A stretch of DNA of 5,494 nucleotides from an uncultured delta proteobacterium (GTDB lineage: Bacteria > Desulfobacterota > Syntrophorhabdia > Syntrophorhabdales > Syntrophorhabdaceae): contig CAIQJW010000256.1 of the NCBI GenBank assembly GCA_903872255.1, positions 1 through 5,494 on the forward strand, given 5' to 3'. The notes beneath the pieces were generated by a model that saw only the letters and a program-made list of their open reading frames with translations, had not been told where the DNA came from and did not search any database. The translations under genes were made by a program, and so were the position numbers. Below, in pieces: positions 1 through 5,494 of this stretch; position 1 is the first letter of the stretch; each line of letters starts with the position of its first letter.

Positions 1-46
1 GAAGACTGTTCTTTGAGTCGCTGCCTTTGTCCTGATCGTCGCTCAT
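1..46 (-). CDS. Start of an unidentified divergent gene, cut by the left edge
   Basis: Reading the minus strand from an ATG at 46-44 gives 15 codons, MSDDQDKGSDSKNSL, before the window ends. The peptide is hydrophilic and rich in Asp, Ser and Lys, as in a disordered cytoplasmic N-terminus. A purine-rich GGTGGAAG (61-54) lies 7 bases upstream as a weak ribosome-binding site, and a good minus-strand promoter lies about 60 bases upstream, leaving an untranslated leader of about 50 bases. These two signals are the main support, since 15 residues cannot identify a family. Some CBS-domain CorC/hemolysin-like proteins begin with similar MSDD-type acidic stretches, but that is only a guess. The gene is divergent from the M50 protease gene and shares its upstream region. 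Confidence 0.45.
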   Translation of the reverse strand, partial: MSDDQDKGSDSKNSL

Positions 47-103
47 CAGCTAACTTCCACCGTCGCTTCTCAATTCAGTATGGCCCCCGTACAGTTTTTT
101 CTT

Positions 104-130
104 ATTATCACGCCCTCCGTTTTTTGTCAA
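104..130 (-). promoter_or_regulatory. Sigma70-type promoter for the divergent minus-strand gene
   Basis: On the minus strand a perfect TTGACA -35 element (130-125) is followed by GATAAT (109-104) with a 15-base spacer, or by TAATAA (107-102) with 17. Transcription would start near 97, about 50 bases before the ATG at 46. The -35 is a full consensus match. The choice between the two overlapping -10 elements is uncertain. Confidence 0.5.
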
Positions 131-217
131 TTATGTTATTAGAATAAAGGTCATAATGTACAAAGATTTATCAAATTTCGTTGCAATTCCCCGTGAGCTG
201 TGGAATATTGTTCGATC

Positions 218-862
218 ATGGATATTCTCAGCAATCTACCCGGGCTCATCGGAATTCTCTTTAAAAATCCCATAATTTTTGTGCTCGTCTTCCCAATCCT
301 GGTATTTTCTCTCGTCATTCATGAAGTGGCCCACGGGTGGGTTGCTTTTCTGATGGGTGACCAGACGGCAAAATGGCTCGGCAGGCTGACGCTCAACCCC
401 TTTAAGCACCTCGACCCGTTCGGGACGATAGCCCTTCTTGTCTTCGGGTTTGGCTGGGCACGGCCGGTCCCGGTGAATTACCTGAATTTTCGGGATTTGA
501 GAAAAGGTATTTTCTTTGTGTCAGTGGCGGGCGTCAGCGCTAATTTTTTGTTTGCATTCCTCGCACTTCTGGTCAGCAGATTGACGGATTCTTATGATGC
601 AGGGCTTTTGCACAAGGCGCTGGGGATCATCGCATACATTAATATACTGCTCGCGGCATTCAATATCATCCCGATACCCCCTCTCGACGGTTCGAAGATA
701 CTCATGTCCTTTCTTCCCAATGAATACAGGTATTCCCTGGAACGCCTTGAGCCCTATGGAATGTTCATAATACTCGCACTTCTTTACATCGGGCTCCTGA
801 ATCCGGTGATACGTTCCTTTCAGACTATTATCCTTACCATAATAAAAATATTTCTTCCCTGA
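218..862 (+). CDS. M50 family site-2-protease-like membrane metalloprotease
   Basis: The gene encodes a 214-residue integral membrane zinc peptidase of the small M50 group without a PDZ domain (the YwhC/site-2 protease-like type). The zinc motif HExxH is at residues 35-39 (H35, E36, H39), inside the hydrophobic segment of about residues 18-50. The second signature, NIIPIPPLDG, supplies the third metal ligand D157. Between them, LTLNPFKHLDP (about 57-67) and GFGWARPVPV are typical of this group. Further hydrophobic segments lie at about 100-122, 135-155 and 185-213. The family cleaves substrates within the membrane, but the substrate of this small subgroup is generally unknown. An in-frame GTG at 200 would add six residues. 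ATG 218 is preferred because its MDILSN-type start fits the family; neither start has a clear Shine-Dalgarno site. No terminator is obvious after the stop. The gene stands alone between a divergent gene and a tRNA. Confidence 0.9.
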   Translation: MDILSNLPGLIGILFKNPIIFVLVFPILVFSLVIHEVAHGWVAFLMGDQTAKWLGRLTLNPFKHLDPFGTIALLVFGFGWARPVPVNYLNFRDLRKGIFFVSVAGVSANFLFAFLALLVSRLTDSYDAGLLHKALGIIAYINILLAAFNIIPIPPLDGSKILMSFLPNEYRYSLERLEPYGMFIILALLYIGLLNPVIRSFQTIILTIIKIFLP

Positions 863-919
863 ATACGCATTTTTAACGCTCGGCGACTTGCTCCTCATGT
901 CTTGATGCCCTGATTGCCC

Positions 920-948
920 TTGACTTTGGGTCGTTTATTCTATATTTT
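920..948 (+). promoter_or_regulatory. Promoter of the initiator tRNA gene
   Basis: TTGACT (920-925), five of six bases matching the -35 consensus, is followed after 17 bases by TATTTT (943-948). An overlapping TATATT (941-946) with 15-base spacing is an alternative -10. The predicted start near 955 leaves a leader of only about six bases before the mature tRNA, so 5' processing by RNase P would be short. The position directly before a terminated single tRNA supports the call. Confidence 0.6.
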
Positions 949-960
949 ATTTCATTCGAT

Positions 961-1037
<77 letters not shown>

Positions 1038-1047
1038 ATAAAAATAA

Positions 1048-1079
1048 GGGGTTAGCCAATTCGGTTAACCCCATTTTTT
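1048..1079 (+). terminator. Rho-independent terminator of the tRNA-fMet gene
   Basis: GGGGTTAGCC (1048-1057) pairs with GGTTAACCCC (1063-1072) in a ten-pair stem with one G-U wobble and a five-base loop. It is followed by A and six T (1074-1079). It lies 11 bases after the tRNA CCA end, which makes its role clear. Confidence 0.92.
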
Positions 1080-1213
1080 ATCCCGCTGCAACCTGTTGCT
1101 AACCAAAGAATGTCTTAACGTCGAGAAAAAGGCCCTTTTAAAGGGAAAGCTTCGTTACCGGACCCATGTGCGGACAGTTGTTTTGGTGGTTCCAGGCCTT
1201 TGTTGCAAGACGT
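1080..1213. other. Intergenic stretch with no recognised gene
   Basis: Between the tRNA terminator and the promoter upstream of glgX I find no coding or RNA gene. The only structure seen is the 13-base palindrome CCCTTTTAAAGGG at 1133-1145. It is not followed by a T-run on the plus strand and no role can be assigned. Confidence 0.5.
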
Positions 1214-1242
1214 TTGACAATGTTCACTTATTCATTAATAAT
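1214..1242 (+). promoter_or_regulatory. Near-consensus sigma70 promoter upstream of glgX
   Basis: A perfect TTGACA -35 (1214-1219), a 17-base spacer and AATAAT (1237-1242, five of six matches) form a strong housekeeping promoter. The predicted start is at about 1249-1250, some 104 bases before glgX. This start coincides with an ATG at 1250. No repressor or activator site could be recognised around it. It probably drives glgX and, by read-through, fba and the kinase gene. Confidence 0.7.
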
Positions 1243-1249
1243 GTACAAT

Positions 1250-1357
1250 ATGGGAGATGACTATCGGATTAATGCCAGAGCCCGCCAACCGGGAAATGCC
1301 GGGGTTGCGGTGCCTGTTACGGATGAAGTTCCGGTCAGCTATCGTCGTGCTCTATGA
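1250..1357 (+). CDS. Possible leaderless 35-residue upstream ORF coupled to glgX
   Basis: From ATG 1250, which sits at the predicted transcription start, a 35-codon frame runs to TGA 1355-1357. That stop overlaps the glgX ATG (1354) as ATGA, the usual arrangement for translational coupling. The peptide begins MGDDYRINARARQPG and ends SYRRAL. It has no recognisable domain or hydrophobic segment. There is no Shine-Dalgarno site, so translation would have to be leaderless. glgX itself also lacks a ribosome-binding site, which would make coupling useful. The same frame extends back to an ATG at 1166, but that part lies upstream of the promoter. A frame this short can easily arise by chance, so the call is tentative. 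Confidence 0.3.
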   Translation: MGDDYRINARARQPGNAGVAVPVTDEVPVSYRRAL

Positions 1358-3420
1358 TGCCCTTACGAGGCAACAGTTTTCCCCTCGGCGCCACGGTTCA
1401 AACCGGCGGGGTAAATTTCAGCGTCTTTTCAAAAGGAAGCGAGGCCGTAGAACTTCTCCTCTTTCGTTACATCAATGATGCCGGTCCCGACCGCGTTATC
1501 CTCATGGACCGTCAGGTCAACAGGACATACTATTACTGGCACGTCTTCGTTCCCGGTATCGGGGCAGGGCAGATCTACGCCTACAGGGCGCGGGGGCCCT
1601 CAAAACCCCGGAGCGGACACCGCTTCGACGAAACAAAGGTGCTCATCGATCCCTACGGCAGATGCATTGCCCGGCCCGATGCGTATAATCGGGGGAGCCT
1701 GTGCGGACCCGGAGATACCGCTCGCTGCTCTATGAAGAGTGTCGTCGCCGATGTGGCCCGTTATGATTGGGAGAGCGACACGCCGCCAAACACACCCTTT
1801 GCCCGGACGATCATCTATGAATTGCACGTCGGCGGTTTTACCCGGCATCCCAGTTCGGGGGTCGCCCCCAAACTGGCAGGCACGTATGCCGGGCTGGTCG
1901 AAAAGATACCTTACCTCGTCGACCTGGGGATAAGCGCCGTTGAGCTTCTGCCCGTCTTTGCCTTCGACGCCGGGGATGGACCGGCGGGGCTCGGAAATTA
2001 CTGGGGGTATTCCCCGATAAGTTTTTTTGCGCCCCATCCCGGCTACAGCTCATCGGGTGATCCCCTCGGTGTGCTCGATGAATTCCGGGACATGGTCAAG
2101 GCGCTCCATCGGGCCGGCATCGAAGTGCTCCTCGATGTCGTTTACAATCATACTGCCGAAGGGGGACATGACGGTCCAACCTTTTCCTTTCGGGGCCTCT
2201 CCAACGAAGAATATTACATCCTTAAACCCGATAAGGTGCTCTACGCGGACTACACCGGATGCGGCAATACCCTCAACGCAAATGAACCCGTTTGCCGCCG
2301 GATGATCCTCGACAGCCTGCGCTACTGGGTCGAAGAAATGCATGTCGACGGGTTTCGCTTTGACCTGGCATCCATCCTCGCCCGGGACAAGAACGGCCTG
2401 CCCATGGCCTCACCGCCCGTTCTCTGGGACATCGAATCCGATCCCGTCCTTGCAAATGTCAAGCTCATAGCCGAGGCCTGGGATGCGGCCGGCCTCTACC
2501 AGGTAGGCAAATTTGTCGGCGATAGCTGGAAGGAATGGAATGGCCGCTTCCGGGATGACATCCGGGCCTTCATCAAGGGTGATAATGGGATGGCGCGCGC
2601 CGTCGGCTACCGTCTTTCGGGAAGCCCCGACATTTACCAGGACAAGGAGCGGGAACCGGAACAGAGTGTCAATTTCATAACCTGTCACGACGGCTTTACC
2701 CTTAACGACCTCGTTTCGTACAATACAAAACACAACGAGACAAACAGGGAAGAGAACCGCGACGGGTCTGATTTCAACCTCAGCTGGAATTGCGGCGTCG
2801 AGGGACCCTCCAATGATGATGAGATCGAACGGCTGCGCAAACGCCTGATAAAGAACTTCCTGACAATGACCATGCTTGCCATCGGCACGCCCATGTTCCT
2901 CATGGGAGATGAGGTACGCAGAACCCAGAAGGGCAACAACAATGCCTACTGTCAGGACAATGAGATAAGCTGGTTCGACTGGACGCTCGTCAAGACCCAC
3001 GGGGACATACACCGTTTTGTAAGACAGCTTATCGACATGCGTAAGGGCCGCCACATCCCGTCGAACAGACTCAACATGACATTGAACGAATTGCTCCGGC
3101 TCCAGCCTGTTGTGTGGCATGGCGTCCGGCTGAATGCCCCAAATTGGAGCGACGAATCCCACAGCATTGCTGCCACCCTCACCTCGGGCCCTTTCCGCGC
3201 GCAACTCATGATCAACTCATACTGGGAATCCCTCGATTTTGAAATACTCCGGGATGGTGGGACATGGAGGCGGTGCATCGACACCTATCTCGATCCTCCC
3301 GATGATATCAGTGAATGGCGCAACGCCCCGGCGGTAGAGACAGATATCTATCCCGTCGGGCCCCGGTCCGTGGTTTTTCTCATCGGTTTGCCCGGGAATT
3401 TAGGGATGGGCGGCAAATAA
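1354..3420 (+). CDS. glgX: Glycogen debranching enzyme GlgX (GH13 isoamylase type)
   Basis: The 688-residue protein hydrolyses alpha-1,6 branch linkages in glycogen, normally on limit dextrins left by glycogen phosphorylase. It is expected in the cytoplasm and no signal peptide is seen. An N-terminal CBM48 domain spans about residues 8-100 (FPLGAT, YAYRARGP). The GH13 barrel covers about 150-590, with IYELHVGGFT at 154-163. All four conserved regions are intact: DVVYNH 261-266; GFRFD 333-337 with nucleophile D337; AEAWD 373-377 with acid/base E374; and CHD 444-446 with transition-state residues H445 and D446. GTPMFLMGDE (511-520) and NNNAYCQDNEISWFDW (to 543) are family hallmarks, and a C-terminal beta domain follows. 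AEAWDAAGLYQVG resembles isoamylase/TreX-type members more than the AEPWD form of enterobacterial GlgX. The length is near the usual 650-720. The start is 1354 or 1357: an in-frame stop at 1324-1326 excludes a longer protein. No Shine-Dalgarno site is visible. Confidence 0.95.
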   Translation: MMPLRGNSFPLGATVQTGGVNFSVFSKGSEAVELLLFRYINDAGPDRVILMDRQVNRTYYYWHVFVPGIGAGQIYAYRARGPSKPRSGHRFDETKVLIDPYGRCIARPDAYNRGSLCGPGDTARCSMKSVVADVARYDWESDTPPNTPFARTIIYELHVGGFTRHPSSGVAPKLAGTYAGLVEKIPYLVDLGISAVELLPVFAFDAGDGPAGLGNYWGYSPISFFAPHPGYSSSGDPLGVLDEFRDMVKALHRAGIEVLLDVVYNHTAEGGHDGPTFSFRGLSNEEYYILKPDKVLYADYTGCGNTLNANEPVCRRMILDSLRYWVEEMHVDGFRFDLASILARDKNGLPMASPPVLWDIESDPVLANVKLIAEAWDAAGLYQVGKFVGDSWKEWNGRFRDDIRAFIKGDNGMARAVGYRLSGSPDIYQDKEREPEQSVNFITCHDGFTLNDLVSYNTKHNETNREENRDGSDFNLSWNCGVEGPSNDDEIERLRKRLIKNFLTMTMLAIGTPMFLMGDEVRRTQKGNNNAYCQDNEISWFDWTLVKTHGDIHRFVRQLIDMRKGRHIPSNRLNMTLNELLRLQPVVWHGVRLNAPNWSDESHSIAATLTSGPFRAQLMINSYWESLDFEILRDGGTWRRCIDTYLDPPDDISEWRNAPAVETDIYPVGPRSVVFLIGLPGNLGMGGK

Positions 3421-3438
3421 GATGGGAATTAAAAGGCT

Positions 3439-3466
3439 TCGGCAGCATGAGGATATTAGAGATAAT
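3439..3466 (+). promoter_or_regulatory. Possible internal promoter for fba
   Basis: TCGGCA (3439-3444, four of six matches) and GATAAT (3461-3466, five of six) are separated by 16 bases in the 82-base gap between glgX and fba. A start near 3473 would fall inside a small GC-rich hairpin (CGGGG 3468-3472 with CCCCG 3478-3482). That hairpin has no T-run, so it is not a standard terminator. If real, the promoter would let aldolase and kinase be made independently of glgX. Confidence 0.3.
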
Positions 3467-3502
3467 ACGGGGTTAAGCCCCGCATAGTGAAAAGGAGGCT
3501 AT

Positions 3503-4525
3503 ATGCCAATAGCAGACCATGCAACTTTTTCCCGGATGCTCGCGAGAGCGCAGGAAGACCGCTTTGCCTATCCGGCTATCAATGTGACATCCCTGACCAC
3601 GGCCAATGCCGTATTGCGGGGTCTCGCGGAATCGAAAAGCGACGGGATCATCCAGATCTCCACGGGCGGTGCCGCCTTTGCATCAGGTTCCTCCGTGAAG
3701 GACATGGCCCTCGGCGCCATCTCCATCGCGGAGCACGTGCACCGCTTAGCGGCGCGCTATCCCGTCTATATCGCCCTCGGCACGGACCACTGCACTGCCC
3801 AGAACCTCGACAAATTCGTGATGCCGCTCGTCGATGAGACAGAAAGGCGCCGGGCGGCAGGCCTGCCCAATCTCTTTACGACCCACATGTTCGATGGCAG
3901 CGTTTTGCCGCTGAAAGAGAATCTGGACATCGCAGTAAAACTCCTCGAACGCTTCCAAAAAGCCGACCTCTTCCTCGAGATCGAGGTGGGGGTGGTCGGG
4001 GGCGAAGAGGACGGCATAAAGGCGAGTGGGGCGGCAAAACTGTATACGACCCCCGACGATACCCTCGAGGTGGCACGACGTTTGAACCCGGTGGGACGGG
4101 GATATCTCCTGGCGGCGACGTTCGGCAATGTTCACGGCGTTTACGCTCCCGGGCACGTCAAGCTTCAGCCGTCTATCCTAAAGGCATGCCAGGAAGAGGT
4201 TATCGCCAATTTCGGCGCCCCGGCCCGGTTCAACCTCGTATTTCACGGCGGTTCGGGATCTTCGGTGGAAGATATTCATGCCGCCATCGATTACGGGGTA
4301 GTCAAGATGAACGTCGATACAGACACCCAGTACATCTTTACGCGCGCCATTGCCGGGCACCTTTTCCGGAATTATGACGGTGCTCTCAAGGTGGACGGCA
4401 ACGTGGGCGACAAAAAGGTCTATGACCCCCGCGTCTATATGACCCTTGCGGAGGAGTCCATGGCCGAAGAGGTCAAAAGCATAGTCACCCGGCTGCGCGC
4501 GGCCGGCAGGACCATTTTTCAGTAA
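3503..4525 (+). CDS. fba: Fructose-1,6-bisphosphate aldolase, class IIA
   Basis: The 340-residue zinc enzyme cleaves fructose-1,6-bisphosphate to dihydroxyacetone phosphate and glyceraldehyde-3-phosphate, reversibly, in the cytoplasmic Embden-Meyerhof pathway. It is full length and collinear with the class IIA enzymes of actinobacteria; the start MPIA, the motif STGGA and the end of the protein resemble the mycobacterial Fba. Catalytic D95 and zinc ligand H96 lie in TDHC. The other zinc ligands are H211 (GNVHGVY) and H248 (HGGSGS 248-253). LEIEVGVVGGEEDG (158-171) carries the mobile active-site loop with E168 and E169. NVDTDTQ (270-276) binds substrate phosphate. A strong AAAGGAGG (3491-3498) four bases upstream fixes the start. 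The gene follows glgX by 82 bases and precedes the kinase gene by 42 bases without a terminator, so fba and the kinase gene are probably one operon. Confidence 0.96.
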   Translation: MPIADHATFSRMLARAQEDRFAYPAINVTSLTTANAVLRGLAESKSDGIIQISTGGAAFASGSSVKDMALGAISIAEHVHRLAARYPVYIALGTDHCTAQNLDKFVMPLVDETERRRAAGLPNLFTTHMFDGSVLPLKENLDIAVKLLERFQKADLFLEIEVGVVGGEEDGIKASGAAKLYTTPDDTLEVARRLNPVGRGYLLAATFGNVHGVYAPGHVKLQPSILKACQEEVIANFGAPARFNLVFHGGSGSSVEDIHAAIDYGVVKMNVDTDTQYIFTRAIAGHLFRNYDGALKVDGNVGDKKVYDPRVYMTLAEESMAEEVKSIVTRLRAAGRTIFQ

Positions 4526-4567
4526 GATCCGTCCTTGCCAACCCTGGACTTTGATGAGGAGCCTTGC

Positions 4568-5494
4568 ATGCAAAACAGCAATTTAGATTTTACGATAAAA
4601 CAACTGGGTGAGGGCCACATCCCCTCGCCGATGAAAAACGCACGTTTTACCGCGGATGATGAAAAGGTCCTCTATAACTCCCGTCTCGCGGATATTCAGG
4701 GATATATCGAAAAAGGGGCGTCAATCCCCGCCATGGAGGTTGCGGGCCCCCGGCAGACGCTCTTTTTCGATCCCGCCGGCCTCAAATGCGGGATCGTCAC
4801 CTGCGGAGGCATATGCCCGGGCCTCAACGATGTGATCCGAGCCATCGTCCTGAGTCTTTACCATCATTATGGCGTGCGGGCCGTGTACGGGTTTCGTTTC
4901 GGGTACGAGGGCCTCGTTCCGCGGTACGGCCACAAACCCCTCGATCTTACACCGGAAGTGGTCTCCCGCATCTATGAGGTAGGCGGCACGATACTGGGAT
5001 CGTCCAGGGGCCCGCAGGATTCGGCGGAGATGGTGGACTACCTCGAAGAGATGAAGATCGGCATACTATTTGCTATCGGCGGTGACGGTACGCTCCGCGG
5101 GGCGCAGAAGATAGCCGAAGAGGCCGCTGCCCGCGGTCTTGAGCTAAGCGTCATCGGTATTCCGAAGACCATCGATAATGATGTCTCCTTCGTTCAGGCG
5201 ACCTTCGGGTTCGAAACCGCCGTTTCCGAGGCGAAACGGGCGACGTACGCGGCAGATGCAGAGGCGGAATCGGCGCGAAACGGCATCGGCCTCGTCAAGC
5301 TCATGGGCCGGGATTCCGGGTTTATCGCAGCATATTCGGTACTCGCCAGCAACAACGTCAATTTCTGCCTCATCCCCGAGGTCCAATTCACCTTGGGCGG
5401 TTTCCTTAAGGCCCTCAAGGAGAGGCTCGAACGCAGGAACCATGCCGTTGTCGTCGTTGCGGAAGGCGCAGGGCAGGAGCTCATGCAATTAAGC
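4568..5494 (+). CDS. pfkA: ATP-type 6-phosphofructokinase, 3' end cut by the window
   Basis: The 309 visible codons are open to the right edge. The product phosphorylates fructose-6-phosphate to fructose-1,6-bisphosphate, the step before the aldolase encoded upstream. An extension of about 70 residues precedes the usual PFK fold, as in the long plant- and trypanosomatid-like group. Motifs in order are GGICPGLND (80-88, nucleotide-binding loop), GGTILGSSRGPQD, GGDGT (171-175), PKTIDND (199-205, with D203 the expected catalytic base), MGR (246-248) and PE 270-271 (substrate contact). G174 corresponds to Gly104 of Escherichia coli PfkA, a mark of ATP use, whereas PPi-dependent enzymes have Asp there. 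K200 replaces Gly124. The Gly plus Lys pair is known from long-clade ATP-dependent PFKs, so ATP is inferred. The start is set by GAGGAG (4556-4561), six bases before the ATG. The symbol is a functional label; the protein is not a close orthologue of enteric PfkA. Confidence 0.92.
   Translation, partial: MQNSNLDFTIKQLGEGHIPSPMKNARFTADDEKVLYNSRLADIQGYIEKGASIPAMEVAGPRQTLFFDPAGLKCGIVTCGGICPGLNDVIRAIVLSLYHHYGVRAVYGFRFGYEGLVPRYGHKPLDLTPEVVSRIYEVGGTILGSSRGPQDSAEMVDYLEEMKIGILFAIGGDGTLRGAQKIAEEAAARGLELSVIGIPKTIDNDVSFVQATFGFETAVSEAKRATYAADAEAESARNGIGLVKLMGRDSGFIAAYSVLASNNVNFCLIPEVQFTLGGFLKALKERLERRNHAVVVVAEGAGQELMQLS

Noticed and set aside
124..157. Plus-strand promoter for the M50 protease gene from TTGTCA and CATAAT
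   Set aside because: The spacer would be 22 bases, too long for a normal sigma70 promoter, and no better pair was found. The promoter of this gene remains unidentified.
200..217. GTG start six codons upstream in the M50 protease gene
   Set aside because: It has no Shine-Dalgarno site and adds MEYCSI, which does not fit the usual family N-terminus; ATG 218 fits better, although the choice is not proven.
1133..1145. Palindrome CCCTTTTAAAGGG as a terminator or operator
   Set aside because: On the plus strand no T-run follows. On the minus strand a short T-run follows but no gene would be terminated. A single copy gives no evidence of protein binding.
1257..1478. 73-codon plus-strand frame starting in the glgX leader
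   Set aside because: It runs about 120 bases into glgX out of frame, its later residues are an Arg/Lys-rich shadow of the CBM48 coding region, and the GGGAG before its ATG is immediately adjacent and so too close to act as a ribosome-binding site.
2410..3204. 264-codon open frame on the minus strand inside glgX
   Set aside because: It is fully antisense to the conserved GH13 catalytic region, shows no recognisable domain, and is the kind of open frame that the GC-biased codon use of the real gene produces.
3746..4156. Overlapping minus-strand frames inside fba
   Set aside because: They are antisense to intact zinc-binding and substrate-binding motifs of the aldolase and have no domain or ribosome-binding support.

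Overview
The window comes from a moderately GC-rich bacterium with ordinary sigma70-type promoters, Shine-Dalgarno sites and a tRNA whose CCA end is encoded. The envelope-type M50 protease, the CCA-encoding initiator tRNA and the codon usage would suit a Gram-negative such as a deltaproteobacterium-like lineage. That is only an inference, because nothing here fixes the taxonomy.

Left part (1-1080). A probable minus-strand gene starts at position 46 and runs off the left edge. It has a good promoter reading toward it (104-130). Diverging from it is a small membrane-embedded M50 (site-2-protease-like) metalloprotease gene, best started at 218. Next is a complete initiator tRNA-Met (961-1037) with its own close promoter and a strong rho-independent terminator (1048-1079).

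Right part (1214-5494). A near-consensus promoter (1214-1242) precedes a glycogen/glucose-utilisation gene set on the plus strand: glgX (glycogen debranching enzyme), fba (class IIA fructose-1,6-bisphosphate aldolase) and a 6-phosphofructokinase of the long, ATP-type clade, cut by the right edge. Together they supply debranching of alpha-glucan and the two committed upper-glycolysis steps, fructose-6-phosphate to fructose-1,6-bisphosphate to triose phosphates. glgX has no recognisable ribosome-binding site. A 35-codon reading frame starting at the predicted transcription start overlaps the glgX start by ATGA, so a leaderless upstream ORF coupled to glgX is possible. fba and the kinase gene have good Shine-Dalgarno sites.

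I see no mobile element, CRISPR array, or clearly new system. The points most worth checking are the possible leaderless leader ORF, the active-site signature of the kinase, the mixed affinities of the glycolytic enzymes, and the A1:A72 end of the initiator tRNA.
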